Below, one piece after another: positions 8,297 to 16,526 of a stretch of DNA of 64,000 nt (the stretch's first letter is position 1; every line of letters begins with the position of its first letter). The translations under genes were made by a program, and so were the position numbers. The notes under the pieces were generated by a model. It was not told the DNA's origin, did no database searches, and was given only the letters and a program-made list of their open reading frames with translations. The stretch lies in contig DDQN01000064.1 of NCBI GenBank assembly GCA_002342685.1, positions 1-64,000 of the forward strand, in the 5' to 3' direction. This stretch comes from Vibrio sp. UBA2441 (GTDB lineage: Bacteria > Pseudomonadota > Gammaproteobacteria > Enterobacterales > Vibrionaceae).

Positions 8297-8650
8297 ATGG
8301 ATAAGAAAGCATCTCGCATCCGTCGTGCTACACGTGCACGTCGTAAGATTGCAGAACTTCGCGTAAATCGCCTAGTTATACACCGTACTCCACGTCACGT
8401 GTATGCACAGGTAATTGCACCGAATGGCTCTGAGGTTATCGCAGCAGCTTCTACTGTAGAAAAAGCGATCCGTGAGCAAGTTAAGAATACTGGTAACGTT
8501 GACGCAGCTAAAGCAGTAGGTAAAGCTATTGCAGAGCGCGCTATCGAAAAAGGCATCTCGAATGTTGCTTTCGATCGTTCTGGTTTCCAATACCACGGTC
8601 GAGTGGCGGCGCTAGCAGATTCTGCTCGCGAAGCTGGTCTTAAATTCTAA
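8297..8650 (+). CDS. rplR: 50S ribosomal protein L18
   Basis: The 117-aa product has a basic N-terminus (MDKKASRIRRATRARRKIAE) that contacts 5S rRNA. With L5 it docks 5S rRNA into the 50S subunit. It begins 9 bases after rplF. Confidence 0.98.
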   Translation: MDKKASRIRRATRARRKIAELRVNRLVIHRTPRHVYAQVIAPNGSEVIAAASTVEKAIREQVKNTGNVDAAKAVGKAIAERAIEKGISNVAFDRSGFQYHGRVAALADSAREAGLKF

Positions 8651-8665
8651 GGTAGGGTTTGGAAG

Positions 8666-9169
8666 ATGGCTAAAGAACAACAAGCTCAAGCTACAGATTT
8701 TAACGAAAAGTTAATCGCAGTTAACCGTGTTTCAAAAACGGTTAAAGGCGGTCGAATCTTTAGCTTTACTGCACTAACAGTAGTTGGTGACGGTAATGGT
8801 CGCGTTGGTTTCGGTTACGGCAAAGCTCGTGAAGTACCAGCTGCGATTCAAAAAGCAATGGAAAAAGCACGTCGTAACATGGTTACTATCGCGCTTAACG
8901 ACGGCACTCTTCACCACGCGGTGAAAGGTCGTCACACTGGCTCTAAAGTTTACATGCAGCCAGCTGCTGAAGGTACAGGTATCATTGCCGGTGGTGCAAT
9001 GCGTGCAGTACTTGAAGTTGTTGGTGTTCACAACGTTCTTGCGAAAGCATACGGTTCTACGAACCCGATCAACGTTGTACGCGCTACAATTGATGGTTTG
9101 AGCGGCATGAAGTCTCCAGAAATGGTTGCTGCTAAACGTGGTCTCACTGTTGAAAGTATTTCGGAGTAA
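8666..9169 (+). CDS. rpsE: 30S ribosomal protein S5
   Basis: The 167-aa product is the usual length. The double-stranded-RNA-binding fold with the loop VSKTVKGGRIFSF (about 22-34), the site of spectinomycin-resistance and ram mutations in other species, looks wild type. S5 takes part in decoding accuracy. Confidence 0.98.
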   Translation: MAKEQQAQATDFNEKLIAVNRVSKTVKGGRIFSFTALTVVGDGNGRVGFGYGKAREVPAAIQKAMEKARRNMVTIALNDGTLHHAVKGRHTGSKVYMQPAAEGTGIIAGGAMRAVLEVVGVHNVLAKAYGSTNPINVVRATIDGLSGMKSPEMVAAKRGLTVESISE

Positions 9170-9174
9170 GCACC

Positions 9175-9351
9175 ATGGCAACTATCAAAGTAACTCAAAC
9201 TAAAAGCTCAATCGGTCGTTTACCTAAGCACAAATTGTGCTTGAAAGGTTTGGGCCTTCGTCGCATCAACCATACAGTTGAACTTGAAGATACTCCGTGT
9301 ATTCGCGGAATGATCAACAAAGTTTACTATATGGTTAAAGTTGAGGAGTAA
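9175..9351 (+). CDS. rpmD: 50S ribosomal protein L30
   Basis: A 58-aa frame starts ATGGCAACTATCAAAGTAAC and ends KVYYMVKVEE before TAA. It reads MATIKVTQTKSSIGRL..., the L30 family. It fits the canonical rpsE-rpmD-rplO order, 5 bases after rpsE and 5 bases before rplO. RBS TCGGAG overlaps the end of rpsE. Confidence 0.97.
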   Translation: MATIKVTQTKSSIGRLPKHKLCLKGLGLRRINHTVELEDTPCIRGMINKVYYMVKVEE

Positions 9352-9356
9352 TCAGA

Positions 9357-9791
9357 ATGCGTTTGAATACTCTATCACCGGCTGCAGGTTCTAAGCCTTC
9401 TAAGAAGCGCGTAGGTCGCGGTATCGGTTCCGGTCTTGGTAAAACAGGTGGCCGTGGTCATAAAGGCCAAAAATCACGTTCTGGCGGCTCTGTTCGTCCA
9501 GGTTTCGAAGGTGGTCAAATGCCTTTGAAACAACGTTTGCCTAAATTCGGTTTCACTTCTCGTAAGAGCCTAGTGTCTGCTGAAGTTCGTCTAGCTGAGC
9601 TAGCGAAAGTAACGGGTGACGTTGTTGACCTTAACAGCCTTAAAGCGGCTAACGTAATCACTAAGAACATCGAGTTTGTAAAAGTTGTTCTTTCTGGTGA
9701 CCTTAGTAAAGCGGTAACTGTTAAAGGGATTCGCGTGACTAAAGGCGCTAAAGCTGCAATCGAAGCTGCAGGCGGTAAAATCGAGGATTAA
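9357..9791 (+). CDS. rplO: 50S ribosomal protein L15
   Basis: The 144-aa product has a glycine/basic N-terminal tail (KKRVGRGIGSGLGKTGGRGH) that threads into 23S rRNA. This is the standard length. RBS GAGGAG lies at the end of rpmD. Confidence 0.98.
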   Translation: MRLNTLSPAAGSKPSKKRVGRGIGSGLGKTGGRGHKGQKSRSGGSVRPGFEGGQMPLKQRLPKFGFTSRKSLVSAEVRLAELAKVTGDVVDLNSLKAANVITKNIEFVKVVLSGDLSKAVTVKGIRVTKGAKAAIEAAGGKIED

Positions 9792-9811
9792 TCTCGAGTA
9801 ACGAGGTACAG

Positions 9812-11146
9812 ATGGCTAAGAAACCAGGACAAGATTTTCGTAGTACACAAAGCGGCTTGGCTGAACTAAAGTCGCGCTTACTATTCGTAGTAATAGCGTT
9901 ATTAGTATTCAGAGCAGGTTCTTTTGTACCGCTACCTGGTATTGACGCAGCTGTACTTGCCAATATGTTCGAACAGCAAAAAGGCACCATTGTTGAAATG
10001 TTCAACATGTTCTCTGGTGGTGCTTTAGAGCGTGCATCTATATTAGCGCTGGGTATCATGCCGTATATTTCGGCATCAATTGTTATCCAGTTGCTAACTG
10101 TAGTTCATCCAGCGTTAGCGGAACTCAAGAAAGAGGGTGAAGCAGGGCGTCGAAAGATTAGCCAATATACACGCTATGGCACGCTTGTGTTAGCTACATT
10201 CCAAGCTATAGGTATATCAACAGGCCTACCAAACATGGTCGACAATCTGGTCGTTATCGACCAAACCATGTTTACCCTGTTGGCCACCGTTAGTTTAGTA
10301 ACCGGTACCATGTTTTTGATGTGGTTAGGTGAACAAATAACAGAGCGCGGAATTGGCAACGGTATCTCGATTATTATATTTTCGGGTATCGTAGCTGGAT
10401 TGCCTTCGGCAATCGGACAAACAATTGAGCAAGCGCGTCAAGGTGAATTGCACGTACTTCTTCTACTGTTTATTGGGGTTTTATCTTTTGCTGTAATCGC
10501 CTTTGTTGTTTTCATGGAGCGTGGTCAACGTCGTATCGTCGTTAACTATGCGAAGCGTCAACAAGGTCGTAAAGTTTTTGCAGCACAAAGTACTCACTTG
10601 CCACTTAAGATTAATATGGCCGGTGTAATTCCTGCAATATTTGCATCAAGCATCATTTTGTTCCCAGGAACATTAGCGCAATGGTTTGGTCAAAACGGTG
10701 AGAGCAGCACATTTGGTTGGTTAACTGATGTGTCTTTGGCTCTTAGCCCAGGTCAACCGTTGTATGTAATGCTTTATGCAGCAGCGATTATATTTTTCTG
10801 CTTCTTCTACACGGCGTTGGTATTCAACCCGCGTGAAACAGCAGATAACTTGAAGAAGTCAGGTGCATTCGTACCCGGCATCCGCCCAGGTGAGCAGACA
10901 GCGAAATATATTGATAAAGTAATGACTAGACTTACCCTTGCAGGTGCTCTATATATTACCTTTATCTGTCTGATTCCCGAATTCATGATGGTCGCGTGGA
11001 ACGTACGTTTCTACTTCGGCGGTACATCACTACTTATCGTAGTGGTTGTTATCATGGATTTTATGGCACAGGTACAGACTCATCTGATGTCACAACAGTA
11101 TGATTCTGTGTTGAAAAAAGCGAATCTGAAAGGCTACGGCCGCTAA
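9812..11146 (+). CDS. secY: Protein translocase channel subunit SecY
   Basis: The product is 444 aa (443 in E. coli), with ten hydrophobic segments expected of the SecYEG pore. The N-terminal amphipathic stretch (AELKSRLLFVVIALLVFRAG) and the cytoplasmic loop AKRQQGRKV, with the SecA/ribosome-contact arginine, are visible. It inserts membrane proteins and exports Sec substrates. It sits in the spc operon between rplO and rpmJ as usual. Confidence 0.98.
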   Translation: MAKKPGQDFRSTQSGLAELKSRLLFVVIALLVFRAGSFVPLPGIDAAVLANMFEQQKGTIVEMFNMFSGGALERASILALGIMPYISASIVIQLLTVVHPALAELKKEGEAGRRKISQYTRYGTLVLATFQAIGISTGLPNMVDNLVVIDQTMFTLLATVSLVTGTMFLMWLGEQITERGIGNGISIIIFSGIVAGLPSAIGQTIEQARQGELHVLLLLFIGVLSFAVIAFVVFMERGQRRIVVNYAKRQQGRKVFAAQSTHLPLKINMAGVIPAIFASSIILFPGTLAQWFGQNGESSTFGWLTDVSLALSPGQPLYVMLYAAAIIFFCFFYTALVFNPRETADNLKKSGAFVPGIRPGEQTAKYIDKVMTRLTLAGALYITFICLIPEFMMVAWNVRFYFGGTSLLIVVVVIMDFMAQVQTHLMSQQYDSVLKKANLKGYGR

Positions 11147-11188
11147 TATAGCGGAAATAGCTCAGATTCCCGTTTACGGAGTTTAGCA

Positions 11189-11302
11189 ATGAAAGTTCGT
11201 GCTTCCGTTAAAAAAATCTGCCGTAACTGTAAAATCATTAAGCGCAACGGTGTTGTGCGTGTAATTTGCAGTGAGCCAAAGCACAAGCAGCGCCAAGGCT
11301 AA
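11189..11302 (+). CDS. rpmJ: 50S ribosomal protein L36, zinc-binding form
   Basis: A 37-aa frame reads MKVRASVKKICRNCKIIKRN..., with Cys11, Cys14, Cys27 and His32 as the zinc ligands (C+ form). RBS ACGGAG lies upstream. L36 stabilises 23S rRNA near the factor-binding region. It is the last spc operon gene. Zinc-free paralogues of L36 are Zur-repressed in some bacteria; none is seen in this window. Confidence 0.97.
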   Translation: MKVRASVKKICRNCKIIKRNGVVRVICSEPKHKQRQG

Positions 11303-11333
11303 ATTAAGCAGAAATTTTTACTTGAAATGTAGA

Positions 11334-11366
11334 GGTTGGTCGAGTATATTGCTCGGCCTACCTTTT
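11334..11366 (+). terminator. Intrinsic terminator after rpmJ (spc operon end)
   Basis: GGTTGGTCGAG pairs with CTCGGCCTACC (with G-U pairs and a mismatch) and is followed by TTTT. It separates the spc and alpha operons, although read-through is likely. Confidence 0.75.
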
Positions 11367-11385
11367 GCGTGCAAAAGAAGTAGTA

Positions 11386-11475
11386 AACCGCAGCGTATCC
11401 TCTACGGGCTTTGCTGCGGATAATTCTTTATTAAAGTACTAGGAGTGAATAGTGGCCCGTATAGCTGGCATTAAC
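11386..11475 (+). promoter_or_regulatory. Alpha operon ribosome-binding pseudoknot (S4 target)
   Basis: The stem CCGCAGC (11388-11394) / GCTGCGG (11413-11419) encloses GTATCCT...ACGGGCTTT. It is followed by TAGGAGTGAATAGTGGCCCG over the rpsM start. These blocks match the alpha operon leader of E. coli, where S4 traps the 30S subunit on a nested pseudoknot. The GTG start of rpsM, part of that structure, is kept. Confidence 0.85.
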
Positions 11476-11808
11476 ATTCCTGATCATAAACATTCTGTAA
11501 TCGCACTTACTGCGATTTACGGCATCGGTAAAACTCGCTCTCAAGCTATTTTAGCTGAAGTGGGTATTGCTGAAGATGTTAAGATCAGTGAACTAACTGA
11601 AGAGCAGGTTGATCAACTGCGTGATGGTGTCGCCAAGTACACTGTAGAAGGTGATCTACGTCGTGAAGTATCGATGAACATCAAGCGTCTTATGGACCTT
11701 GGCTGTTATCGCGGTCTTCGTCATCGTCGCAGTCTACCACTACGTGGACAGCGTACTAAAACCAACGCACGTACCCGTAAGGGTCCGCGCAAGCCGATCA
11801 AACGTTAA
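11452..11808 (+). CDS. rpsM: 30S ribosomal protein S13 (GTG start)
   Basis: The 118-aa product MARIAGINIPDHKHSVIALT... is the standard length and starts at GTG, as in E. coli. S13 is in the 30S head and forms bridges with L5 and contacts P-site tRNA through its C-terminal tail (RKGPRKPIKR). Translation is expected to be repressed by S4. Confidence 0.98.
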   Translation: MARIAGINIPDHKHSVIALTAIYGIGKTRSQAILAEVGIAEDVKISELTEEQVDQLRDGVAKYTVEGDLRREVSMNIKRLMDLGCYRGLRHRRSLPLRGQRTKTNARTRKGPRKPIKR

Positions 11809-11829
11809 TCGGATAAGGTAGAGAGTACA

Positions 11830-12219
11830 ATGGCAAAACAACCAACACGCGCTCGTAAGCGCGTACGCAAGCAAGTAGCTGATGGCGTAGCGCACATTCA
11901 TGCTTCTTTCAATAATACAATCGTTACGATTACCGATCGCCAAGGTAACGCATTAGCTTGGGCTACTGCAGGTGGTTCTGGTTTCCGTGGTTCTCGCAAA
12001 TCTACGCCGTTCGCAGCACAGGTTGCCGCTGAACGCGCTGGTGAAATGGCCAAAGAATACGGTCTAAAGAACTTGGAAGTTATGGTTAAGGGCCCAGGTC
12101 CTGGTCGTGAGTCAACTATCCGTGCGTTAAACGCAGCTGGATACCGCATCACAAATATTGTTGATGCAACTCCGATCCCTCATAACGGTTGTCGTCCACC
12201 TAAGAAACGTCGCGTATAA
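11830..12219 (+). CDS. rpsK: 30S ribosomal protein S11
   Basis: The 129-aa product is the standard length. The motif VMVKGPGPGRESTIRAL and the C-terminal CRPPKKRRV are present. S11 lies on the platform near the mRNA exit and anti-Shine-Dalgarno region. Confidence 0.98.
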   Translation: MAKQPTRARKRVRKQVADGVAHIHASFNNTIVTITDRQGNALAWATAGGSGFRGSRKSTPFAAQVAAERAGEMAKEYGLKNLEVMVKGPGPGRESTIRALNAAGYRITNIVDATPIPHNGCRPPKKRRV

Positions 12220-12251
12220 CGTTTCGTTTCTAGGAATATTGGAGAAGAATC

Positions 12252-12872
12252 ATGGCAAGATATTTGGGTCCTAAGCTGAAGCTTAGCCGTCGCGAAGGTA
12301 CTGACTTATTTCTTAAGTCTGGTGTTCGTGCGATAGATACCAAGTGTAAAATTGATAACGCACCAGGTGTACACGGCGCTCGTCGCGGTCGTCTATCTGA
12401 ATATGGCGTTCAGCTTCGTGAGAAGCAAAAAGTTCGTCGTACTTATGGCGTTCTAGAAAAACAATTCCGTAACTACTACAAAGAAGCTGCGCGTCTTAAA
12501 GGCAACACAGGTGAAAACCTACTTCAGCTTCTTGAAGGTCGTCTTGATAACGTAGTTTACCGCATCGGTTTTGGCGCAACTCGCGCAGAAGCTCGTCAAC
12601 TAGTTAGCCATAAAGCTATTCTAGTAAACGGTAAAGTTGTAAACGTTCCTTCATTCAAAGTTGCTGCGAATGACGTTGTTTCTATTCGTGAGAAAGCTAA
12701 AACGCAATCTCGCATTAAAGCGGCTCTAGAAGTTGCAGAACAACGCGAAAAACCAACTTGGATTGAAGTAGATGCTGGCAAAATGGAAGGTACATTCAAG
12801 CGTATGCCTGAACGTTCTGACCTATCAGCTGATATCAACGAACACTTGATCGTCGAACTTTACTCTAAGTAA
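12252..12872 (+). CDS. rpsD: 30S ribosomal protein S4, alpha operon autoregulator
   Basis: The 206-aa product is the standard length. The S4 RNA-binding domain (RLDNVVYRIGFGATRAEARQ, about 96-115) is intact. S4 initiates 30S assembly and represses the alpha operon at the rpsM leader. RBS TTGGAG lies upstream. Confidence 0.98.
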   Translation: MARYLGPKLKLSRREGTDLFLKSGVRAIDTKCKIDNAPGVHGARRGRLSEYGVQLREKQKVRRTYGVLEKQFRNYYKEAARLKGNTGENLLQLLEGRLDNVVYRIGFGATRAEARQLVSHKAILVNGKVVNVPSFKVAANDVVSIREKAKTQSRIKAALEVAEQREKPTWIEVDAGKMEGTFKRMPERSDLSADINEHLIVELYSK

Positions 12873-12896
12873 GGTTTAAAATAAAGAGAGGACACA

Positions 12897-13889
12897 ATGC
12901 AGGGTTCTGTAACAGAATTTCTTAAGCCACGTCTTGTTGACATCGAACAGATCAACACGACACACGCAAAAGTAACTCTTGAGCCATTAGAGCGCGGCTT
13001 CGGTCACACTCTAGGTAATGCGCTTCGTCGTATTCTACTTTCTTCAATGCCAGGTTGCGCAGTGACGGAAGTTGAAATTGAAGGCGTTTTGCACGAATAC
13101 AGCACTAAAGAAGGTGTTCAGGAAGATATTCTTGAAATCCTTCTAAACCTTAAAGGTTTGGCTGTTCGTGTAGCTGAAGGCAAAGATGAAGTGTTTATTA
13201 CACTGAACAAATCAGGCTCAGGCCCTGTTGTTGCAGGTGACATCACCCATGATGGTGATGTAGAGATCGCTAACCCAGACCACATTCTTTGTCACCTAAC
13301 GGATGACAGCGCTGAGATCGCTATGCGTATCAAAGTTGAACGTGGTCGTGGTTATGTTCCGTCTTCTGCTCGTATCCATACTGAAGAAGATGAGCGTCCA
13401 ATCGGTCGTTTGCTTGTCGACGCAACTTACAGCCCAGTAGACAAAATTGCCTACTCTGTTGAAGCTGCCCGTGTTGAGCAACGTACTGACTTAGACAAGC
13501 TTGTTATCGATATGGAAACGAATGGTACTTTAGAACCTGAGGAAGCTATCCGTCGTGCAGCTACAATTTTAGCTGAACAACTGGATGCGTTCGTAGATCT
13601 TCGTGATGTACGTGTACCTGAGGAGAAAGAAGAGAAACCAGAATTCGATCCGATCCTACTGCGTCCTGTAGACGATCTTGAACTAACAGTTCGCTCTGCT
13701 AACTGTTTGAAAGCAGAAGCGATTCACTACATCGGTGATCTAGTACAGCGTACCGAGGTTGAGCTACTTAAAACGCCAAACCTTGGTAAGAAATCTCTTA
13801 CAGAGATTAAAGATGTGCTCGCTTCACGTGGTCTTTCTCTAGGCATGCGCCTAGAAAACTGGCCGCCAGCGTCCATCGCTGAAGATTAA
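12897..13889 (+). CDS. rpoA: RNA polymerase alpha subunit
   Basis: The product is 330 aa (329 in E. coli). The N-terminal dimerisation domain (about 1-235) includes LERGFGHTLGNALRRILLSS. An acidic linker (about 240-250) follows. The C-terminal domain includes LKAEAIHYIGDLVQRTE, which contacts UP elements and activators such as CRP. RBS AGAGAGGA lies upstream. Confidence 0.98.
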   Translation: MQGSVTEFLKPRLVDIEQINTTHAKVTLEPLERGFGHTLGNALRRILLSSMPGCAVTEVEIEGVLHEYSTKEGVQEDILEILLNLKGLAVRVAEGKDEVFITLNKSGSGPVVAGDITHDGDVEIANPDHILCHLTDDSAEIAMRIKVERGRGYVPSSARIHTEEDERPIGRLLVDATYSPVDKIAYSVEAARVEQRTDLDKLVIDMETNGTLEPEEAIRRAATILAEQLDAFVDLRDVRVPEEKEEKPEFDPILLRPVDDLELTVRSANCLKAEAIHYIGDLVQRTEVELLKTPNLGKKSLTEIKDVLASRGLSLGMRLENWPPASIAED

Positions 13890-13915
13890 CCGATACTAGT
13901 TAGAAGGATTAGGTC

Positions 13916-14302
13916 ATGCGCCATCGTAAGAGTGGTCGTCAACTCAACCGCAACAGCAGTCATCGTAAAGCGATGTTCAGCAACATGGCTAGCTCTCTTG
14001 TTCGTCACGAAGTTATTAAAACTACCGTGCCTAAAGCAAAAGAACTACGTCGCGTAATTGAGCCTTTGATTACACTAGCTAAGACAGACAGTGTTGCTAA
14101 CCGTCGTCTGGCATTTGCTCGCACTCGTGATAACGAAGTTGTAGCAAAACTATTTAATGAACTAGGTCCACGTTTTGCGAGCCGTCAAGGCGGTTATACT
14201 CGCATTCTAAAATGTGGTTTCCGTACAGGTGACAAAGCTCCAATGGCTTACATTGAGCTTGTAGATCGCCCAGAAGTTGCTGAAGAAGCTGCTGCTGAAT
14301 AA
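13916..14302 (+). CDS. rplQ: 50S ribosomal protein L17
   Basis: The 128-aa product starts MRHRKSGRQLNRNSSHRKAM, as L17 does. It is the last gene of the alpha operon and has a strong terminator 19 bases downstream. The C-terminus is a short Ala/Glu-rich tail. Confidence 0.98.
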   Translation: MRHRKSGRQLNRNSSHRKAMFSNMASSLVRHEVIKTTVPKAKELRRVIEPLITLAKTDSVANRRLAFARTRDNEVVAKLFNELGPRFASRQGGYTRILKCGFRTGDKAPMAYIELVDRPEVAEEAAAE

Positions 14303-14321
14303 GTACATGTTCTATTAAAAC

Positions 14322-14350
14322 AAAAGCCGAGCATTATGCTCGGCTTTTTT
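14322..14350 (+). terminator. Intrinsic terminator of the alpha operon
   Basis: The hairpin AAAGCCGAGC-ATTAT-GCTCGGCTTTTTT is a perfect stem with a T-run. Confidence 0.95.
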
Positions 14351-14355
14351 GTGTT

Positions 14356-14480
14356 TGTAAGGTAATGGGTAACGGGACGAACTACGTTCTAAGGGTTATA
14401 GGTGGTACTTTACATCACCCATTGTTTGGTTATATAAATTTAACCCACAACCCACAACCCACAACCCACAACCCACAATC
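14356..14480. repeat. Heptamer repeat element between rplQ and metY (copy A)
   Basis: Five perfect tandem copies of AACCCAC lie at 14442-14476. They are preceded by GGTAATGGGTAACGGGAC (14360-14377) and GGGTTATAGGTGG, which are degenerate heptamers in the complementary sense. The two sides could fold into a long imperfect hairpin. A related element with five TCACCCA units is at 60747-60880. No gene is seen here; it lies between the convergent rplQ and metY. Confidence 0.75.
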
Positions 14481-14488
14481 CGAAATTG

Positions 14489-15757
14489 CTACGCGCCTAG
14501 CGCCTGCTCCAAGTCCTCGATAATATCGTCAATATGTTCGATACCGACCGACAAACGGATCATCTCCGGAGATACTCCTGCCTGTTTTTGTTCTGCTTCG
14601 TCTAGTTGTCTGTGTGTCGTAGACGCAGGGTGACAGGCTAATGATTTAGCATCGCCAATATTGACCAAGCGCTTGAAAATTTGAAGTGCATCGTAGAAAC
14701 GTACGCCTGCATCATAACCATCTTTCAAACCAAACGATAATATAGCGGATGGCTTACCTTTCATGTACTTCTCAGCAAGTGGAAAGAATTCAGACTCAGG
14801 AAGGCCTGCGTAGCTAACCCAGCTGACTTTCTCGTGGTTTTGCAGGTATTGGGCAACCTTAAGTGCGTTTTCACAGTGACGCTCCATTCGTAGCGACAAA
14901 GTCTCTAAGCCTTGTAAAAGCATAAATGCATTCATTGGAGAAAGTGCAGAACCAGTATTACGTAGCGGCACGGTTCGCGCGCGTCCTATAAATGCAGCTG
15001 GGCCAAAAGCTTCGGTATAAACTACCCCATGATAGGAAGGTTCAGGTTGGTTCAATACAGGGAAGCGTTCTTTGTGTTCAGCCCAAGGGAAATTGCCTGA
15101 ATCAATAATAATCCCGCCTAATGAGGTTCCGTGACCACCCACATACTTGGTTAGAGAGTGGATTACGATATCAGCACCAAACTCAATCGGTTTGCATACG
15201 GCAGGTGTTGCTACGGTATTATCGACAATAACAGGGACACCTTGTGCGTGGGCTAGTTCAGATAATTTGCCTAAATCAATGATATTACCCGCAGGGTTAC
15301 CGATGGATTCGCAATAAACGGCTTTGGTATTTTCGTCAATAAGTTCAGCAAGGCTTTCAGGTTTATCATCTTTTGCAAAACGTACTTCAATGCCCATGTT
15401 TGGCAGCATGTGAGCAAACAGGGTATAGGTGCCGCCGTAAAGCTGTGGTGTTGATACTATGTTGTCGCCCATTTGTGCCAGAGTGAGAATGGCATAATGA
15501 ATCGCTGAGCTGCCAGAACTTACAGCAAGACCTGCAATACCACCTTCGAGAGCAGACATTCGTTTCTCAAGAACATCATTGGTTGGGTTCATTATACGAG
15601 TATAAATATTACCCGGTACCGCTAGGTCGAATAGGTCTGCACCATGTTGAGCATTATCAAATTCGTACGCGACGGTTTGATAAATAGGGGTAGCTACTGA
15701 TTTGGTCGTTGGATCTGTCTCATAACCGTGGTGTATGGAAAGGGTCTCATCTTTCAT
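14489..15757 (-). CDS. metY: O-acetylhomoserine sulfhydrylase-type PLP enzyme
   Basis: This 422-aa protein of the Cys/Met metabolism PLP family most likely makes homocysteine from O-acetylhomoserine and sulfide. The PLP lysine is Lys204 in SLTKYVGGHGTS. The pocket motifs SGSSAIHYAI (about 81-90) and VDNTVATP (about 178-185) are present. The length of about 420 aa and the long insert after the PLP lysine favour the MetY/Met17 group over MetB or MetC (about 390 aa). It stands alone on the minus strand. I saw no MetJ box (AGACGTCT type) in the upstream gap. Confidence 0.88.
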   Translation of the reverse strand: MKDETLSIHHGYETDPTTKSVATPIYQTVAYEFDNAQHGADLFDLAVPGNIYTRIMNPTNDVLEKRMSALEGGIAGLAVSSGSSAIHYAILTLAQMGDNIVSTPQLYGGTYTLFAHMLPNMGIEVRFAKDDKPESLAELIDENTKAVYCESIGNPAGNIIDLGKLSELAHAQGVPVIVDNTVATPAVCKPIEFGADIVIHSLTKYVGGHGTSLGGIIIDSGNFPWAEHKERFPVLNQPEPSYHGVVYTEAFGPAAFIGRARTVPLRNTGSALSPMNAFMLLQGLETLSLRMERHCENALKVAQYLQNHEKVSWVSYAGLPESEFFPLAEKYMKGKPSAILSFGLKDGYDAGVRFYDALQIFKRLVNIGDAKSLACHPASTTHRQLDEAEQKQAGVSPEMIRLSVGIEHIDDIIEDLEQALGA

Positions 15758-15842
15758 TGCTTATAATCTCTTCCGTGAATGAAACACCAGAATGTCATAA
15801 TTTATAACGAAGAAACAAGCCCTTCCTTTCGAGCATTGATAA

Positions 15843-15873
15843 ATTTATTGCCTCAGTTCAACAATTTGAGGCG
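15843..15873 (-). terminator. Probable terminator of the DUF2780 gene
   Basis: GCCTCA (15850-15855) and TGAGGC (15867-15872) form a stem. On the minus strand it is followed by an AT-rich tract with a few T. The weak T-run makes this only probable. Confidence 0.5.
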
Positions 15874-15888
15874 AAAATTCCAGATTAA

Positions 15889-16410
15889 TTAGTTTTGCCA
15901 AAGGTTGCTTAGTGACCCTAGCAGCCCGCTAGAAGCCCCTTGTTTGGTGAGATAATTAAGTATGACTGGAGCAAATTGAGCAATCATGCTGGGATCAAGT
16001 CCTAACGTACTGAATACATCGTTTACTGCCCTCATGTTTGTAGCCATACTCAGCAACCCTGGGGTAGAACTTTGTAGTGAACTCATGCCGGGGATGAGCT
16101 GGCTCAGTTCAGAAGTGTTGTCTCCGGACAAGGAATTGGAGGCTAAGGCAAGCATGGCACCGGCGCCACTGGTTGCTTGCGTCGGGGAAACGCCAAGCTG
16201 ATTTGTCAACATTCCTATCAACGGAGACTCGCTTTGCGAAGATACCTGGCTGGTCAGCGTTTCAGTAATTGCAGAAAGAGAGCTAGTATCCGTGCTCTTA
16301 TCCGAGTCGGATCCCAGACCAAAAATGGCCTGGCTTGGGAATGAAATAATTAGTGCTAATGTTCCAAGAAGTGTTGTGATGGCTTTCACTATGGTTCTCC
16401 TTAATGACAT
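15889..16410 (-). CDS. DUF2780 (VcgC/VcgE-type) exported protein
   Basis: This 173-aa protein has a signal peptide (basic start, then ITTLLGTLALIISF, cleavage near SQA-IF). It has a Ser/Thr-rich segment (about 32-60) and then the repetitive helical part with GMLTNQLGVSPTQATSGAGAMLALA. This pattern matches the DUF2780 family, known from Vibrio cholerae VcgC/VcgE and of unknown function. The family assignment is from memory. It is a single gene between metY and fklB. Confidence 0.8.
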   Translation of the reverse strand: MSLRRTIVKAITTLLGTLALIISFPSQAIFGLGSDSDKSTDTSSLSAITETLTSQVSSQSESPLIGMLTNQLGVSPTQATSGAGAMLALASNSLSGDNTSELSQLIPGMSSLQSSTPGLLSMATNMRAVNDVFSTLGLDPSMIAQFAPVILNYLTKQGASSGLLGSLSNLWQN

Positions 16411-16473
16411 ATGGAAATGACTTTGAATGACGAATGTAAATAAGACAAGTTAGTGATAGTGTATGCCACGCAT

Positions 16474-16505
16474 AAAAAAAGCGGTGAAAATCACCGCTTA
16501 TTTTT
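16474..16505 (-). terminator. Terminator of fklB
   Basis: AAGCGGTGA-AAA-TCACCGCTT, with A-runs on the left and T-runs on the right, can work in both directions. It lies 22 bases beyond the fklB stop codon. Confidence 0.9.
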
Positions 16506-16526
16506 GAGACTGATTGAAAAATATTC

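Noticed and set aside
8774..9181. 135-aa minus-strand frame opposite rpsE
   Set aside because: It is the antisense of a highly conserved ribosomal gene and has no family features or RBS.
14442..14476. CRISPR array
   Set aside because: The units are 7 bp in direct tandem with no spacers and no cas genes nearby.
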